This document shows positions 34,888 through 43,337 of a stretch of DNA of 64,000 nt, piece by piece. Every line of letters starts with the position of its first letter. Within the stretch, counting starts at the first letter, position 1. The position numbers were made by a program, and so were the translations under genes. Below the pieces are notes generated by a model, which searched no databases, was not told where the DNA came from, and worked only from the letters and a program-made list of their open reading frames with translations. This stretch comes from CAKZLS01 sp963771545 (lineage in GTDB: Bacteria; Pseudomonadota; Alphaproteobacteria; Rhodospirillales; Defluviicoccaceae), in the NCBI GenBank assembly GCA_963771545.1, contig CAVYTX010000002.1, forward strand, positions 1,054,001 through 1,118,000, read 5' to 3'.

Positions 34888-35901
34888 GTGGCGCACCGGT
34901 TTCTTCATTCGCTGAGTCAGTTCCCACGTACGCGGATGCGACGCAACCGTCGCACCCCATGGTCACGTCGGCTCGTCGCAGAAAACCACCTCTCCGTCGA
35001 TGACTTGATTTGGCCGGTGTTCGTAATCGAGGGCGGGGGCCGGCGCGAACCCGTGCCGTCAATGCCCGGCGTGGACCGGTTGTCCATCGACGTTCTGGTG
35101 ACTGCGGTCGGAGACGCCGCCCGGCTTGGGATTCCGGCGGTGGCGGTGTTCCCTTACGTCCAACCCGAGCTCAAGGCCCCCGACTGCCGCGAGGCGCTGA
35201 ACCCAGAGAACCTAGTGTGCCGCGCGGTCCGCGCCGTCAAGGCCGCGCATCCGGAGATTGGCGTTATTTGCGACGTGGCGCTCGATCCGTTCAACAGCGA
35301 CGGCCATGACGGTCTGGTTGTCGACGGCGAGGTGCTAAACGATGAAACCCTGGAAGTCCTGTGTGGACAGGCGGCGGTCCAGGCCAAGGCCGGCTGCGAC
35401 GTGGTTGCTCCCTCCGACATGATGGATGGCCGGATTGGCGCCATCCGCGACACTCTTGACGCCGCCGATTTCCGGCATGTACAGATCATGAGCTATGCAG
35501 CCAAGTACGCATCGGCCTTTTATGGGCCTTTCCGTGACGCCGTCGGCTCCGCCGGTGCCCTCAGGGGCGACAAAAAAACCTATCAAATGGATCCGGCCAA
35601 CGGCGGCGAAGCTCTCCGGGAAGCGGCCCTTGATGTTCAGGAAGGCGCCGACATGCTGATCGTCAAGCCGGGTTTGCCCTATCTCGATGTGGTCAGCCGG
35701 ATCAAGGACGCATTCGGTCTCCCCACGTTTGCCTACCATGTCTCCGGCGAGTACGCCATGCTCACGGCGGCCAGTCAAAACGGCTGGCTCGAATACGACA
35801 GGGCGCTGGTGGAGAGCCTGCTCTCGTTCAAACGCGCCGGCGCCGACGGCATCCTGACATACGCGGCAGTGGACGCCGCCCGCCTTCTCAAAAAGGATTA
35901 A
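34888..35901 (+). CDS. hemB: Delta-aminolevulinic acid dehydratase (porphobilinogen synthase), Zn-independent type
   Basis: Condenses two 5-aminolevulinates to porphobilinogen. 337 residues. Active-site lysines are in IMSYAAKYASAFYGPFRDA and DMLIVKPGLPYLDVV. Where zinc enzymes have a Cys triad, this protein reads VICDVALDPFNSDGHDG with acidic residues, so it should be of the magnesium-using bacterial/plant type. Starts at GTG 34888, five bases after metY, so probably co-transcribed. Confidence 0.95.
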   Translation: MAHRFLHSLSQFPRTRMRRNRRTPWSRRLVAENHLSVDDLIWPVFVIEGGGRREPVPSMPGVDRLSIDVLVTAVGDAARLGIPAVAVFPYVQPELKAPDCREALNPENLVCRAVRAVKAAHPEIGVICDVALDPFNSDGHDGLVVDGEVLNDETLEVLCGQAAVQAKAGCDVVAPSDMMDGRIGAIRDTLDAADFRHVQIMSYAAKYASAFYGPFRDAVGSAGALRGDKKTYQMDPANGGEALREAALDVQEGADMLIVKPGLPYLDVVSRIKDAFGLPTFAYHVSGEYAMLTAASQNGWLEYDRALVESLLSFKRAGADGILTYAAVDAARLLKKD

Positions 35902-35902
35902 C

Positions 35903-35959
35903 CGAGAGTCAAAATCCTTTGATTATCTACACGAAACTCTACGAGCATCTTGACTCTCG
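35903..35959. repeat. Inverted repeat just after hemB
   Basis: CGAGAGTCAA at 35903-35912 and its exact complement TTGACTCTCG at 35950-35959, a 10-base stem around a 37-base loop. It starts 2 bases after the hemB stop. No T-run follows, so a factor-independent terminator is not certain. Confidence 0.45.
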
Positions 35960-36204
35960 TGTGCCATTGCTCGATTGGGATCCGCCAGCGGATCGTCTCG
36001 AAAGCGCTTGAGATCGATGGAGTCCTGCAATGTTCCGAACTCGTGCTTTGACCTGAATGACGCTGTTAGGACGGATTTAATAAGGCTCGTCCATTCCCCC
36101 TTCGAGTTGAGTAGCGTCAGGGCGCCACCCGCTCGATGGTGTGATAGACCCGAAAGGGAGGAAATTCTGCTTTGGGGAGGAGAAACTGCAGAATTCGCGG
36201 GCGC

Positions 36205-36381
36205 TTAGTTCACGGCAGTATTGAGTTCGGTGGACACGCGCTCGAAAAGCGTCCGTAAGGCATCGCCCATGGCGGAAAGAGCGAGAATGGCGGCTACCGA
36301 GACCAACGCGGCAATCAGACCATACTCAATCGCGGTTGCGCCAGACTTATCATTGATAATTTTGGAAAGAGTGTTGGGCAT
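36205..36381 (-). CDS. Flp/Fap-type (type IVb) pilin
   Basis: A 58-residue prepilin. The leader ends in GATAIEYGLIAALVSVAAI: the G/A-T-x-IEYG motif is where the TadV-type peptidase cuts in Flp pilins, and a single hydrophobic helix follows. Start: ATG 36381 (MPNTLSKIINDKS) with GGAGG eight bases upstream; the longer reading to 36414 is not needed. No tad/cpa secretion genes are in the window, so the pilin is an orphan here. An inverted repeat AATTCTGC/GCAGAATT at 36163-36195 lies just downstream. Confidence 0.88.
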   Translation of the reverse strand: MPNTLSKIINDKSGATAIEYGLIAALVSVAAILALSAMGDALRTLFERVSTELNTAVN

Positions 36382-36802
36382 CGTAAATTCCTCCACTTCA
36401 TAGAATAATCTCATACCTCTAAACTGACGATGAGACTAAAAAATATATTTGACTAGGTCAAAAGTTTTATTTATTTGATTTTGTTCGGTTTTTTAAAAAT
36501 AAAGTATTTTTATTTTATATGTCAATTCAAATAAAAATAGTATAAAATGCGTAGATTGGCCGACTGCTACAACTTGAAATCGTTCAACAATGCTCCCGAC
36601 CAATCGCTCGGAATTGAACAGCCTCATTCTTGTACCTTCGCCGCCAAGCAATTGTATGTACACCCCGGCATTTACGAATGCGTCGCGGCGCCAAGGATCC
36701 GCCGGGGATAACGGAGATGCCGAGAGCCGATGGCTCTTAGCGAAGACCTGTTTACGCCAGTTGCGGTTCACCGATCAGGCTGAAACATAATAGACAGAAT
36801 AC
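36382..36802. other. AT-rich region upstream of the Flp pilin
   Basis: About 420 bases. The part from 36420 to 36550 is very AT-rich, with long A/T runs such as TTTTTATTTTATATG and AAATAAAAATAG, unlike its GC-rich surroundings. It probably holds the pilin promoter (minus strand). A 92-codon open frame on the minus strand at 36493-36771 has no recognisable protein character, and I do not call it a gene. Confidence 0.4.
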
Positions 36803-37654
36803 TCAGTCCAGCATCCACTCCCGCACGGCCCGGATTTGGCTGGGGTCCATGAGCATGGGTGCGTGGCCAATTCCGGGAAACTCTATGAGTTCGGCGGCGG
36901 GACCTCGTGTTAGCATTTCCTTGGCGGTTTCATGCGTCAAAATATCCGACTCAGCGCCACGGAGGATCAATGTCGGGCAGGAAATCGACTCCCAGACCGC
37001 CCATAGGTCCACATCCTCCGAAAACCCCTCTACAAATGGCTCGGCAAGACCGGGATCGTAGTGCAGACGCCAAGCCCCGGCTTGAACGTCGTGGCGGGCG
37101 CTATGCTCGGCAAGGTGGCGCCATTGGTTGTCGGTGAGAGAGCCGAAGGGTGCGTGGACTTCTCGCAAAAAGGCCTCAACAGCCTCAAGGTCAGAAAATA
37201 TTGGATCCTTTCCAACATATTCGGCAATCCGCTCCAAGGCCTGTTTGGGAATGAAAGCGCCAATGTCGTTGAGCACGAGCTTGCGGACAGGGCTGTTGGG
37301 CTGGGCCGCCAACATCATGCCGAGCTGTCCGCCCAACGATGTGCCGATCCAATCAATCTGTTCCGCGCCTGATCGGGCGATGAGCGCGGCCATATCCGTC
37401 AGGTACGTTGAGGGTTGGTAGTCGGTGTGAACCGGCAGCCAATGGCTGTGTCCCCGGCCCGGCAGATCTGGGCAAATCACGTGGTATTGGTCCGCCATGG
37501 CTCCAGATAAGGCATCAAAGTCCCGCCTGTTCCGTGTGAGGCCGTGCACACAGACCAGAACGCTCTTTTTGTGAGCGCTGCCCCATTGGGCATAGGCAAT
37601 TCTGTGGAACCCATGCGGGCCAAGGCTCATCAAGCTTTTTTCGATCATGGTCAT
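36803..37654 (-). CDS. Alpha/beta hydrolase
   Basis: A 283-residue alpha/beta hydrolase fold protein. The oxyanion region is VCVHGLTRNRRDFDAL, the nucleophile elbow is WIGTSLGGQLGMM (Ser106), the acid is in ILRGAESDILT and the catalytic His is in EFPGIGHAPMLMD. Substrate cannot be read from sequence; related proteins cleave esters, lactones or epoxides. I use ATG 37654 (MTMIEKSLMSLG), preceded by the G-rich GTGGGGGGG stretch; a start at 37687 would add 11 residues. About 300 bases of non-coding DNA separate it from the GntR gene. Confidence 0.85.
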   Translation of the reverse strand: MTMIEKSLMSLGPHGFHRIAYAQWGSAHKKSVLVCVHGLTRNRRDFDALSGAMADQYHVICPDLPGRGHSHWLPVHTDYQPSTYLTDMAALIARSGAEQIDWIGTSLGGQLGMMLAAQPNSPVRKLVLNDIGAFIPKQALERIAEYVGKDPIFSDLEAVEAFLREVHAPFGSLTDNQWRHLAEHSARHDVQAGAWRLHYDPGLAEPFVEGFSEDVDLWAVWESISCPTLILRGAESDILTHETAKEMLTRGPAAELIEFPGIGHAPMLMDPSQIRAVREWMLD

Positions 37655-37954
37655 AATTGCCCCCCCACTTTGTGGCAAACCCATCATTCACACCAATCAT
37701 CCTGTGGTCAAGGTCGCTTAGTCCGAGACTGAGAGCCCAAATTGCCCGTCCCATCAGCAGGTCTGAAGCGCAATACCGTTGGCAACAAAGATCACCGAGG
37801 ATGCCATGGATCAGATTGATTTATCGTCCAACCGGTCCTGTGTTCAGCCCATTTTCAGCGAACAAGGGGATCGTCGATCGGACCCGACATAGTCTTTCTG
37901 ATTCACCCAGAAGTGGCGTAGCGATCACCGAAAATAAAAGCTTCTTGTCCCAAT

Positions 37955-38620
37955 CTACTCGCCTGCCTGTCGTAGAGAATTAAGAGTCATCAGGAGATCG
38001 TTGAAACGCTCCCCTTGAATCATAACGTGGGTCCGAAGTCTTTTCTCCGCCTGTTCTTCGTCCCCAGCCATGATCGCATCGACAATAGCCTCGTGCTCGG
38101 CAAAGGAGTTGGCAATTCGACCGCGAACGCGAAGCTGTAACCGCCGATAGGCCTGCAGCCGCCGGCGGAGTTGGCGGACTTCGTTGGCGAGGTAACGATT
38201 GTGGCTGCCCGTGTAGATCGCTCTGTGGAATATGACGTTCTCCTCATAGTAAAAGTCGACATCCTCGGTCGCGGCCGCCCGGCGGCATGCTTCAAGAGCG
38301 TCAAGCAGGCTTTGGCGCTCCTCCTCGCTCATGCGTCGGGTCGCCAGCCGCCCGCACACCGCCTCCATTTCGGCCACGGTCTCGAACATCTCGACGAGAT
38401 CTTCCGTCGTGACCGGGTTCACGATAGCGCCCCGGCGTGGCCTCATCTTAATCAATCCGGAAGTCGAAAGTTGGTTCAGCGCTTCGCGAATGGGCGTGCG
38501 TGAAACCGCGAAGCGCGTCGCAAGCGACACTTCGTCGAGCCGGACGCCCGGAGCGAGACGCCCGGTAACGATTTCATCCTCCAACACTTTGCGAAGGCGA
38601 TCGGCGATCCGCTCTGTCAT
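37955..38620 (-). CDS. GntR-family (FadR/FCD type) regulator, probable malonate regulator MatR
   Basis: A 221-residue repressor. The N-terminal winged helix reads GVRLDEVSLATRFAVSRTPI then REALNQLSTSGLIKMRPRRG; residues about 75-210 form the FCD ligand domain with NVIFHRAIYTGSHNRYLANE and FAEHEAIVDAIMAGDEEQAE. It is divergent from a TRAP transporter and a malonyl-CoA decarboxylase remnant, and the intervening DNA has two TTGTAT-type sites like the TTGTATACA site known for Rhizobium MatR. So I infer a malonate-responsive regulator; the FCD ligand itself cannot be read. Confidence 0.82.
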   Translation of the reverse strand: MTERIADRLRKVLEDEIVTGRLAPGVRLDEVSLATRFAVSRTPIREALNQLSTSGLIKMRPRRGAIVNPVTTEDLVEMFETVAEMEAVCGRLATRRMSEEERQSLLDALEACRRAAATEDVDFYYEENVIFHRAIYTGSHNRYLANEVRQLRRRLQAYRRLQLRVRGRIANSFAEHEAIVDAIMAGDEEQAEKRLRTHVMIQGERFNDLLMTLNSLRQAGE

Positions 38621-38639
38621 TATGCAGCTCTCTATATTA

Positions 38640-38691
38640 TTGTATGCGAAATATTCTTGACGTGCATTTTCATGGATGCTCTATTGTATAC
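38640..38691. promoter_or_regulatory. Two MatR-like operator sites and promoter between gntR and the TRAP operon
   Basis: TTGTATGC at 38640-38647 and TTGTATAC at 38684-38691. The second matches 8 of 9 bases of TTGTATACA, the palindrome reported for MatR in Rhizobium (from memory). A possible promoter lies between them: TTGACG at 38657 and TATTGT at 38682, 19-base spacing, with the second site covering the -10 position, a good place for repression. Confidence 0.55.
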
Positions 38692-38755
38692 TGACAAGTC
38701 AAGGCCCTGCAAAAGGGCCGATGCAAATATCGCCGCAGAAACTGGGAGGAACTCA

Positions 38756-39748
38756 ATGACACTGCTCTGCAAATCGTTTCTCATTGCCGCTGCCTTGCTC
38801 ATCGCCGCAGGATCGGCCCGAGCGGAGACACTCAAGGCCTCGCACCAGTGGCCGAGCGACAAGGGAGACCCCCGCGACGAAATGGTCCAGATTATGGCGA
38901 AGGAGGTCGAGAAGGCCAACGTCGACCTAGAAATCCGGATCTACCCGGGCGGTTCACTGTTCAAGCCGAAAGAGCAATGGGGTGCGCTCACCAAGGGAGC
39001 GCTCGATATATCGGCGTTCCCGCTGGACTATGCCTCCGGCCGGCATCCGGAGTTTTCCGCGACGCTGATGCCCGGGCTGGTGCGCAACCATGATCGGGCA
39101 AACCGACTCAACAATTCGGAGTTCATGCAGGATATCAAGAAGAGCATCAACGACGCGGGCGTCGTGGTGTTGGCGGACGCATGGCTCGCCGGCGCCTTCG
39201 CCTCCAAGCAGAACTGCATCACCGACCCGGACTCCATCAAGGGACAGGTTACTCGCGCGGCGGGGCCCGCCTTCGAGGAAATGCTGGCCGGCGCGGGGGC
39301 TTCGCTCTCCTCGATGCCCAGTTCGGATATTTATACGGGAATGCAGACCGGCGTGCTCGACGCCGCCAATACCAGCTCCGGAAGTTTCGTCTCCTACCGG
39401 CTTTACGAGCAGGTCAAGTGTCTCACGGCGCCCGGAGAGAACGCGCTGTGGTTCATGTACGAGCCGATCCTGATGTCGAAGCGAAGCTGGGACAGGCTGA
39501 ACAAGGAACAGCAGGACGCGTTGCTGGCCGCGGGCAAGAAAGCCGAGGAGTACTTCCTGGGCGAGGCCAAGAAGCTCGACGAGACTTTGATCGAAACTTT
39601 CAAGAAGGCCGGCGTCGAGGTCGTGGCCATGTCTCCCGAGGACTATCAGGCCTGGCTCGCGATCGCCAAGGAGACCTCCTACAAGTCTTTCGCCGAAAAG
39701 GTCCCCAATGGCCAGGAACTGATCGACAAAGCCCTCGCCGTCGAGTGA
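38756..39748 (+). CDS. TRAP transporter substrate-binding protein (DctP family, probable malonate)
   Basis: A 330-residue periplasmic binding protein. Signal peptide: FLIAAALLIAAGSARA before ETLKASHQWPSDKG. The fold follows DctP: EIRIYPGGSLFKPKEQWGAL, a middle segment with the ligand-binding Arg position (KGQVTRAAGPAFEEMLAGAG), YTGMQTGVLDAANTS and a helical C-terminus. Starts at ATG 38756 with GGGAGG upstream; the frame is open further up but without signal character. First gene of the operon. Malonate as ligand is inference from the MatR-like context. Confidence 0.87.
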   Translation: MTLLCKSFLIAAALLIAAGSARAETLKASHQWPSDKGDPRDEMVQIMAKEVEKANVDLEIRIYPGGSLFKPKEQWGALTKGALDISAFPLDYASGRHPEFSATLMPGLVRNHDRANRLNNSEFMQDIKKSINDAGVVVLADAWLAGAFASKQNCITDPDSIKGQVTRAAGPAFEEMLAGAGASLSSMPSSDIYTGMQTGVLDAANTSSGSFVSYRLYEQVKCLTAPGENALWFMYEPILMSKRSWDRLNKEQQDALLAAGKKAEEYFLGEAKKLDETLIETFKKAGVEVVAMSPEDYQAWLAIAKETSYKSFAEKVPNGQELIDKALAVE

Positions 39749-39843
39749 TAAGCATCAAACTTGGCTTTATCATCGATCTTCGTAATCCCTAGAGAAAACA
39801 ACGCCTCTTTCCGATCGGGGAGAGGCCACGGGGAAGCACTGGC

Positions 39844-40330
39844 ATGCGTGGGTTCAAACGGATTGTGGAAACGCTGTCGAAGTTTTTCGGACTCGTTGCC
39901 GTCCTGCTGCTCGTCGCTTCCGTCCTGGTTGTCAATCAGATGGTTTTCGTCCGTTATGTCTTGAACGGATCGACAATTTGGCAGACAGAGTGCGTCACAT
40001 TTTCAATCGTCGCTGCGACCTTCCTCGGAAGTCCCTATGTTCTGCTCCTCAAGGGTCACGTTCGAGTTCGACCTGATCGAGAATGCCGTCGGAGAAAACG
40101 GCAAGATGGCGTTGCGGCTCATATCGGACGTCTTGAGCCTCGTTCTCTGCGGACTGCTGGCGTGGGCTGGCTGGGTCTATTTTCACGAGGCCTGGGTCGA
40201 GAACTGGACTACCGATACCGTTTGGGCGCTGCCGCTGTGGATTCCCCTGCTGCCGATGCCGGTGGGCTTCGGACTTCTGTGCCTGCAGTTCATCGCCGAT
40301 TTCCTCAAGCTGGAGGAAGAACTCCAATGA
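39844..40330 (+). pseudogene. TRAP small membrane subunit (DctQ), frameshifted
   Basis: The protein starts at ATG 39844 (MRGFKRIVETLSKFFGLVAV) and follows DctQ with two membrane segments up to YVLLLKGHVRV near 40068. There the frame shifts by one base (an extra T in GTTCGAC, normally GTCGAC), and DctQ continues in the next frame (DLIENAVGENGKMALRLISD, then GLLAWAGWVYFHEAWVENWT) to the TGA at 40328-40330. The unshifted frame, by contrast, stays open as nonsense and reaches the DctM start. So DctQ is either broken or a sequencing error. The original stop overlaps the DctM start as ATGA. Confidence 0.82.
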
Positions 40331-41643
40331 CGCCACTCGTCACCGGTCTCCTGATCGTTGTCGTGCTGCTCGCGCTTCTCGCTATCGGCATGCCCATCGC
40401 GTTCGCGCTCGGTTTCGTTTCCGTTGTTGCTCTGATCCTCACCGAAGGCTGGTTCAGCATCAACATCATCGGCGAGACGTTCTTCGGCGGGCTTTCAAGC
40501 TTCGCCCTTGTCTCGATCCCAATGTTCATTCTGATGGGCGGCGCGGTGTCCGCGTCGCCGGCCGGCCGGGATCTGTACGAAGGGTTGGACCGTTGGCTCA
40601 ATAGAGTGCCCGGAGGGCTCGTTCTCGCGAACCTCGGCGCCTGTTCCATCTTCGCGGCGCTTTCCGGGTCGTCGCCAGCCACGTGCGCGGCCATTGGCAA
40701 GATGGGTATCCCCGAAATGACCAAGCGCGGCTATCCGGAGGAAATCGCCGCCGGATCCATTGCCGCGGGCGGCACGCTCGGCATCCTGATCCCGCCGAGC
40801 ATCACCATGATCGTCTACGGCATCTCCACCGAAACATCCATCGGACGTCTGTTCATCGCCGGGCTGCTGCCGGGTATTCTTCTCACCGTCCTTTTCATGG
40901 TCTGGACGATTATCTACTGCCGGTTGAAGGGCGTGGGCCTGAGCACGCTGGCACAGCACTACAGCTGGAAGCAAAAGCTCGAGATGCTGCCGCATGTCTT
41001 GCCGTTCCTGGCCATCATCGCCGGCATTCTTTACGTGCTTTACGGTGGCGTCGCCACGCCGTCGGAAGCGGCCGGGGTGGGGGCCTTGGTTGTGATCGTC
41101 CTAGTCGTCTTGATTTATCGGATGTGGCAGTTTTCGGCCTACAGCGCCGTTTTCCGCGACACCATTAAAGAGAGCGTCATGATCATGATGATCATTGGCG
41201 CAGCGGAGTTGTTCTCCTTCACCCTTTCGTCCCTGTTCATCACGCAGTCGATCGCTGAATGGATCGCCGCGCTCGAAGTCAATCGATGGGTGCTTATGGG
41301 CATCATCAACGCGTTTCTACTCATCGCCGGCTTTTTCCTTCCGCCGGTCGCCGTTATTCTTATGACCGCGTCGATCCTGTTGCCGATTATTACCCAGGCA
41401 GGCTTTGATCCCTACTGGTTCGCGGTCATCTTCACCATCAACATGGAAATCGGCCTGATAACGCCGCCTGTGGGGCTCAATCTTTTCGTCATAAACGCGA
41501 TACTACCGGACCTTCCCCTACCCTCGATCCTGCGCGGCGCGATGCCGTACGTAGGTTGCATGGTCCTGGGCATCGTCATCCTCTGCATCTTCCCGGAAAT
41601 CGCCCTGTGGCTGCCGGACACCCTGATGGGACCGGAGCAGTGA
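40327..41643 (+). CDS. TRAP transporter large membrane subunit (DctM family)
   Basis: A 438-residue permease of about 12 membrane segments, the usual DctM length. Marks: FALVSIPMFILMGGAV, LANLGACSIFAALSGSSPAT, GGTLGILIPPSITMIVYG, FLPPVAVILMTASILLPIIT and MEIGLITPPVGLNLFVINAI. Starts at ATG 40327, overlapping the dctQ stop (ATGA). It needs a working DctQ partner to import substrate, which is frameshifted here. Followed at once by the malonyl-CoA decarboxylase remnant (GTGA overlap). Confidence 0.92.
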   Translation: MTPLVTGLLIVVVLLALLAIGMPIAFALGFVSVVALILTEGWFSINIIGETFFGGLSSFALVSIPMFILMGGAVSASPAGRDLYEGLDRWLNRVPGGLVLANLGACSIFAALSGSSPATCAAIGKMGIPEMTKRGYPEEIAAGSIAAGGTLGILIPPSITMIVYGISTETSIGRLFIAGLLPGILLTVLFMVWTIIYCRLKGVGLSTLAQHYSWKQKLEMLPHVLPFLAIIAGILYVLYGGVATPSEAAGVGALVVIVLVVLIYRMWQFSAYSAVFRDTIKESVMIMMIIGAAELFSFTLSSLFITQSIAEWIAALEVNRWVLMGIINAFLLIAGFFLPPVAVILMTASILLPIITQAGFDPYWFAVIFTINMEIGLITPPVGLNLFVINAILPDLPLPSILRGAMPYVGCMVLGIVILCIFPEIALWLPDTLMGPEQ

Positions 41644-42105
41644 GTTTTTCCAACCTGCGCGGCATGGGCTCGGCCATCGTGGAGCACGGCCGAAGTCAAG
41701 CGGATTCGGTATTTATCAACGATGCCGACAGCCAAGGTCTAGTTGCGTTGACTGAGGTGCTGCTCTCGGGTCGGGGCGAAGCATCAGGCGCCGCGCTTGC
41801 ACGTGGTGTTCTGGACGAGTTTAGGGAGTTGGACGAGAACTACAAGGTCATCTACTTCCAGGCGCTCGCCGAGCGCTTTGGGTCGGACCATCTCTGCATC
41901 ACGGAAGCGGCTAGACGCTATCTGGAAGATTTGTCAAACGTCCATGCGATGTTTCTGCACGAAGCGGCGGAACCGCGGTCGGGCGCCGAATGGAATGGCC
42001 GCCCTGATCGACATGCGCGGACAGGTGATCGGACGCCTGACGACCCACCCCGAACTCGCCGAAGTGGACCATGATGTTCATCCCTTGCTGTCATCCTGGT
42101 TCAGT
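41640..42105 (+). pseudogene. Malonyl-CoA decarboxylase N-terminal remnant
   Basis: The frame starts at GTG 41640, overlapping the DctM stop (GTGA), and reads MSFSNLRGMGSAIVEHGRSQ and onward, with LLSGRGEASGAALARGVLDE and FQALAERFGSDHLCITEAAR, which match the helical N-terminal domain of malonyl-CoA decarboxylase (MatA). Near 41990 homology passes into another frame (NGMAALIDMRGQVIGRLTTH, then PELAEVDHDVHPLLSSWF) and then stops abruptly at about 42100. A few residues (normally RQELFRRLN) are missing at the frame change. The catalytic domain is absent, so this gene is dead. It fixes the identity of the locus as malonate utilisation. Confidence 0.75.
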
Positions 42106-42170
42106 CTCTTGCGGTGGTGGAAACGCGGATGTTGGCACTTCGCCGAGTCTTCCCGGCAAGGAGTGAGACG

Positions 42171-43337
42171 ATGACAAAGACCGGTCCCCTTGACGGCTTT
42201 CTGGTGGTCGACCTCAGCCGGGTCCTGGCCGGCCCATACTGCACCATGGTCTTGGCGGATCTGGGGGCTCGAGTGATCAAAGTAGAGGTACCAGGGACCG
42301 GTGACGACGCCCGGCAGTTCGGGCCTTTCGCCAATGGCAAGTCGGCGTATTTTATGTCTCTCAACCGGGGCAAGAAGAGTATCGCGCTCGACCTCAAGGA
42401 CGCCGACAACCGCAAGATTTTCGAAGCCCTGGTCAACAAAGCCGACGTGCTAGTGGAGAATTATCGTCCCGGCACCATGGCAAAGCTTGGCTACGGTTGG
42501 GAGACGCTTCGACTGCTCAACCCGCGCCTGATCTACGCGGCCATCTCTGGATTTGGCCACAGCGGCCCCTATAGCCAGCGCGCCGCCTATGACATGGTGG
42601 TTCAGGGCATGGGCGGCATCATGAGCGTTACCGGCTATCCGGACTCGGGTCCGACGCGGGTCGGCACCTCGATCGGCGACATCACCGCCGGCCTGTTCGG
42701 TGTCGCAGGTATCCTCGCGGCGCTGATCGACCGACAGCGGACCGGCGAGGGCATGATGGTGGACGTCGGGATGCTGGATTGTCAGGTGGCGATTCTCGAG
42801 AACGCCATCGGACGCTATCTGGCCGCTGGCGAGATTCCCGGACCGCTGGGCGCTCGCCATCCTTCGATTACCCCATTTGAAGCATTCAGGGCCAAAGATG
42901 GATTCATCATCATCGCCGCGGGGAATGAAACGTTATTCGACAAGCTATGCGACGCGCTGGATCGACCGGATTTGGCCCAGGATTCGCATTTCGAGACCAA
43001 TCACCTGCGGACGCAAAACCATGCGCGCCTGAAAGAAGAGATCGAGAAGACGCTCGCGACCAAGGATTCCGTCCAGTGGCTCGGGATCATCGGTGGCGCC
43101 GGCGTGCCATGCGGCCCCATCAACAACATTGCGCAGGTCGTTGACGATCCACACGTCAAAGCTCGCAACATGATCATACAATCCAGCGATCCGACGGCCG
43201 GCGGAGTCAGCATGGCCGGCAATCCGATCAAACTATCGGGATTCGATGACCCTCAAATGCGGCCCGCCGCGCCCGAGTTGGACGCCGACCGATCAAATAT
43301 TCTTTCAGAAGTCGAATATATTCTCAAGTCCAGCTGA
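42171..43337 (+). CDS. CaiB/BaiF-family acyl-CoA transferase
   Basis: A 388-residue class III CoA-transferase. Marks: VVDLSRVLAGPYCTMVLADL, ARVIKVEVPGTGDDAR, MSLNRGKKSIALDLKD, LVENYRPGTMAKLGYG and YDMVVQGMGGIMSVTG with the catalytic Asp, then RVGTSIGDITAGLFGV. Starts at ATG 42171 after AAGGAG. It is intact, in the same orientation as the malonate genes and close to the dead decarboxylase. A role in activating malonate or a related dicarboxylate as its CoA ester is inference from position; the substrate is not visible. Confidence 0.9.
   Translation: MTKTGPLDGFLVVDLSRVLAGPYCTMVLADLGARVIKVEVPGTGDDARQFGPFANGKSAYFMSLNRGKKSIALDLKDADNRKIFEALVNKADVLVENYRPGTMAKLGYGWETLRLLNPRLIYAAISGFGHSGPYSQRAAYDMVVQGMGGIMSVTGYPDSGPTRVGTSIGDITAGLFGVAGILAALIDRQRTGEGMMVDVGMLDCQVAILENAIGRYLAAGEIPGPLGARHPSITPFEAFRAKDGFIIIAAGNETLFDKLCDALDRPDLAQDSHFETNHLRTQNHARLKEEIEKTLATKDSVQWLGIIGGAGVPCGPINNIAQVVDDPHVKARNMIIQSSDPTAGGVSMAGNPIKLSGFDDPQMRPAAPELDADRSNILSEVEYILKSS

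Noticed and set aside
36493..36771. 92-codon open frame on the minus strand next to the Flp pilin
   Set aside because: No ribosome site, no recognisable domain, and partly within an AT-rich block.
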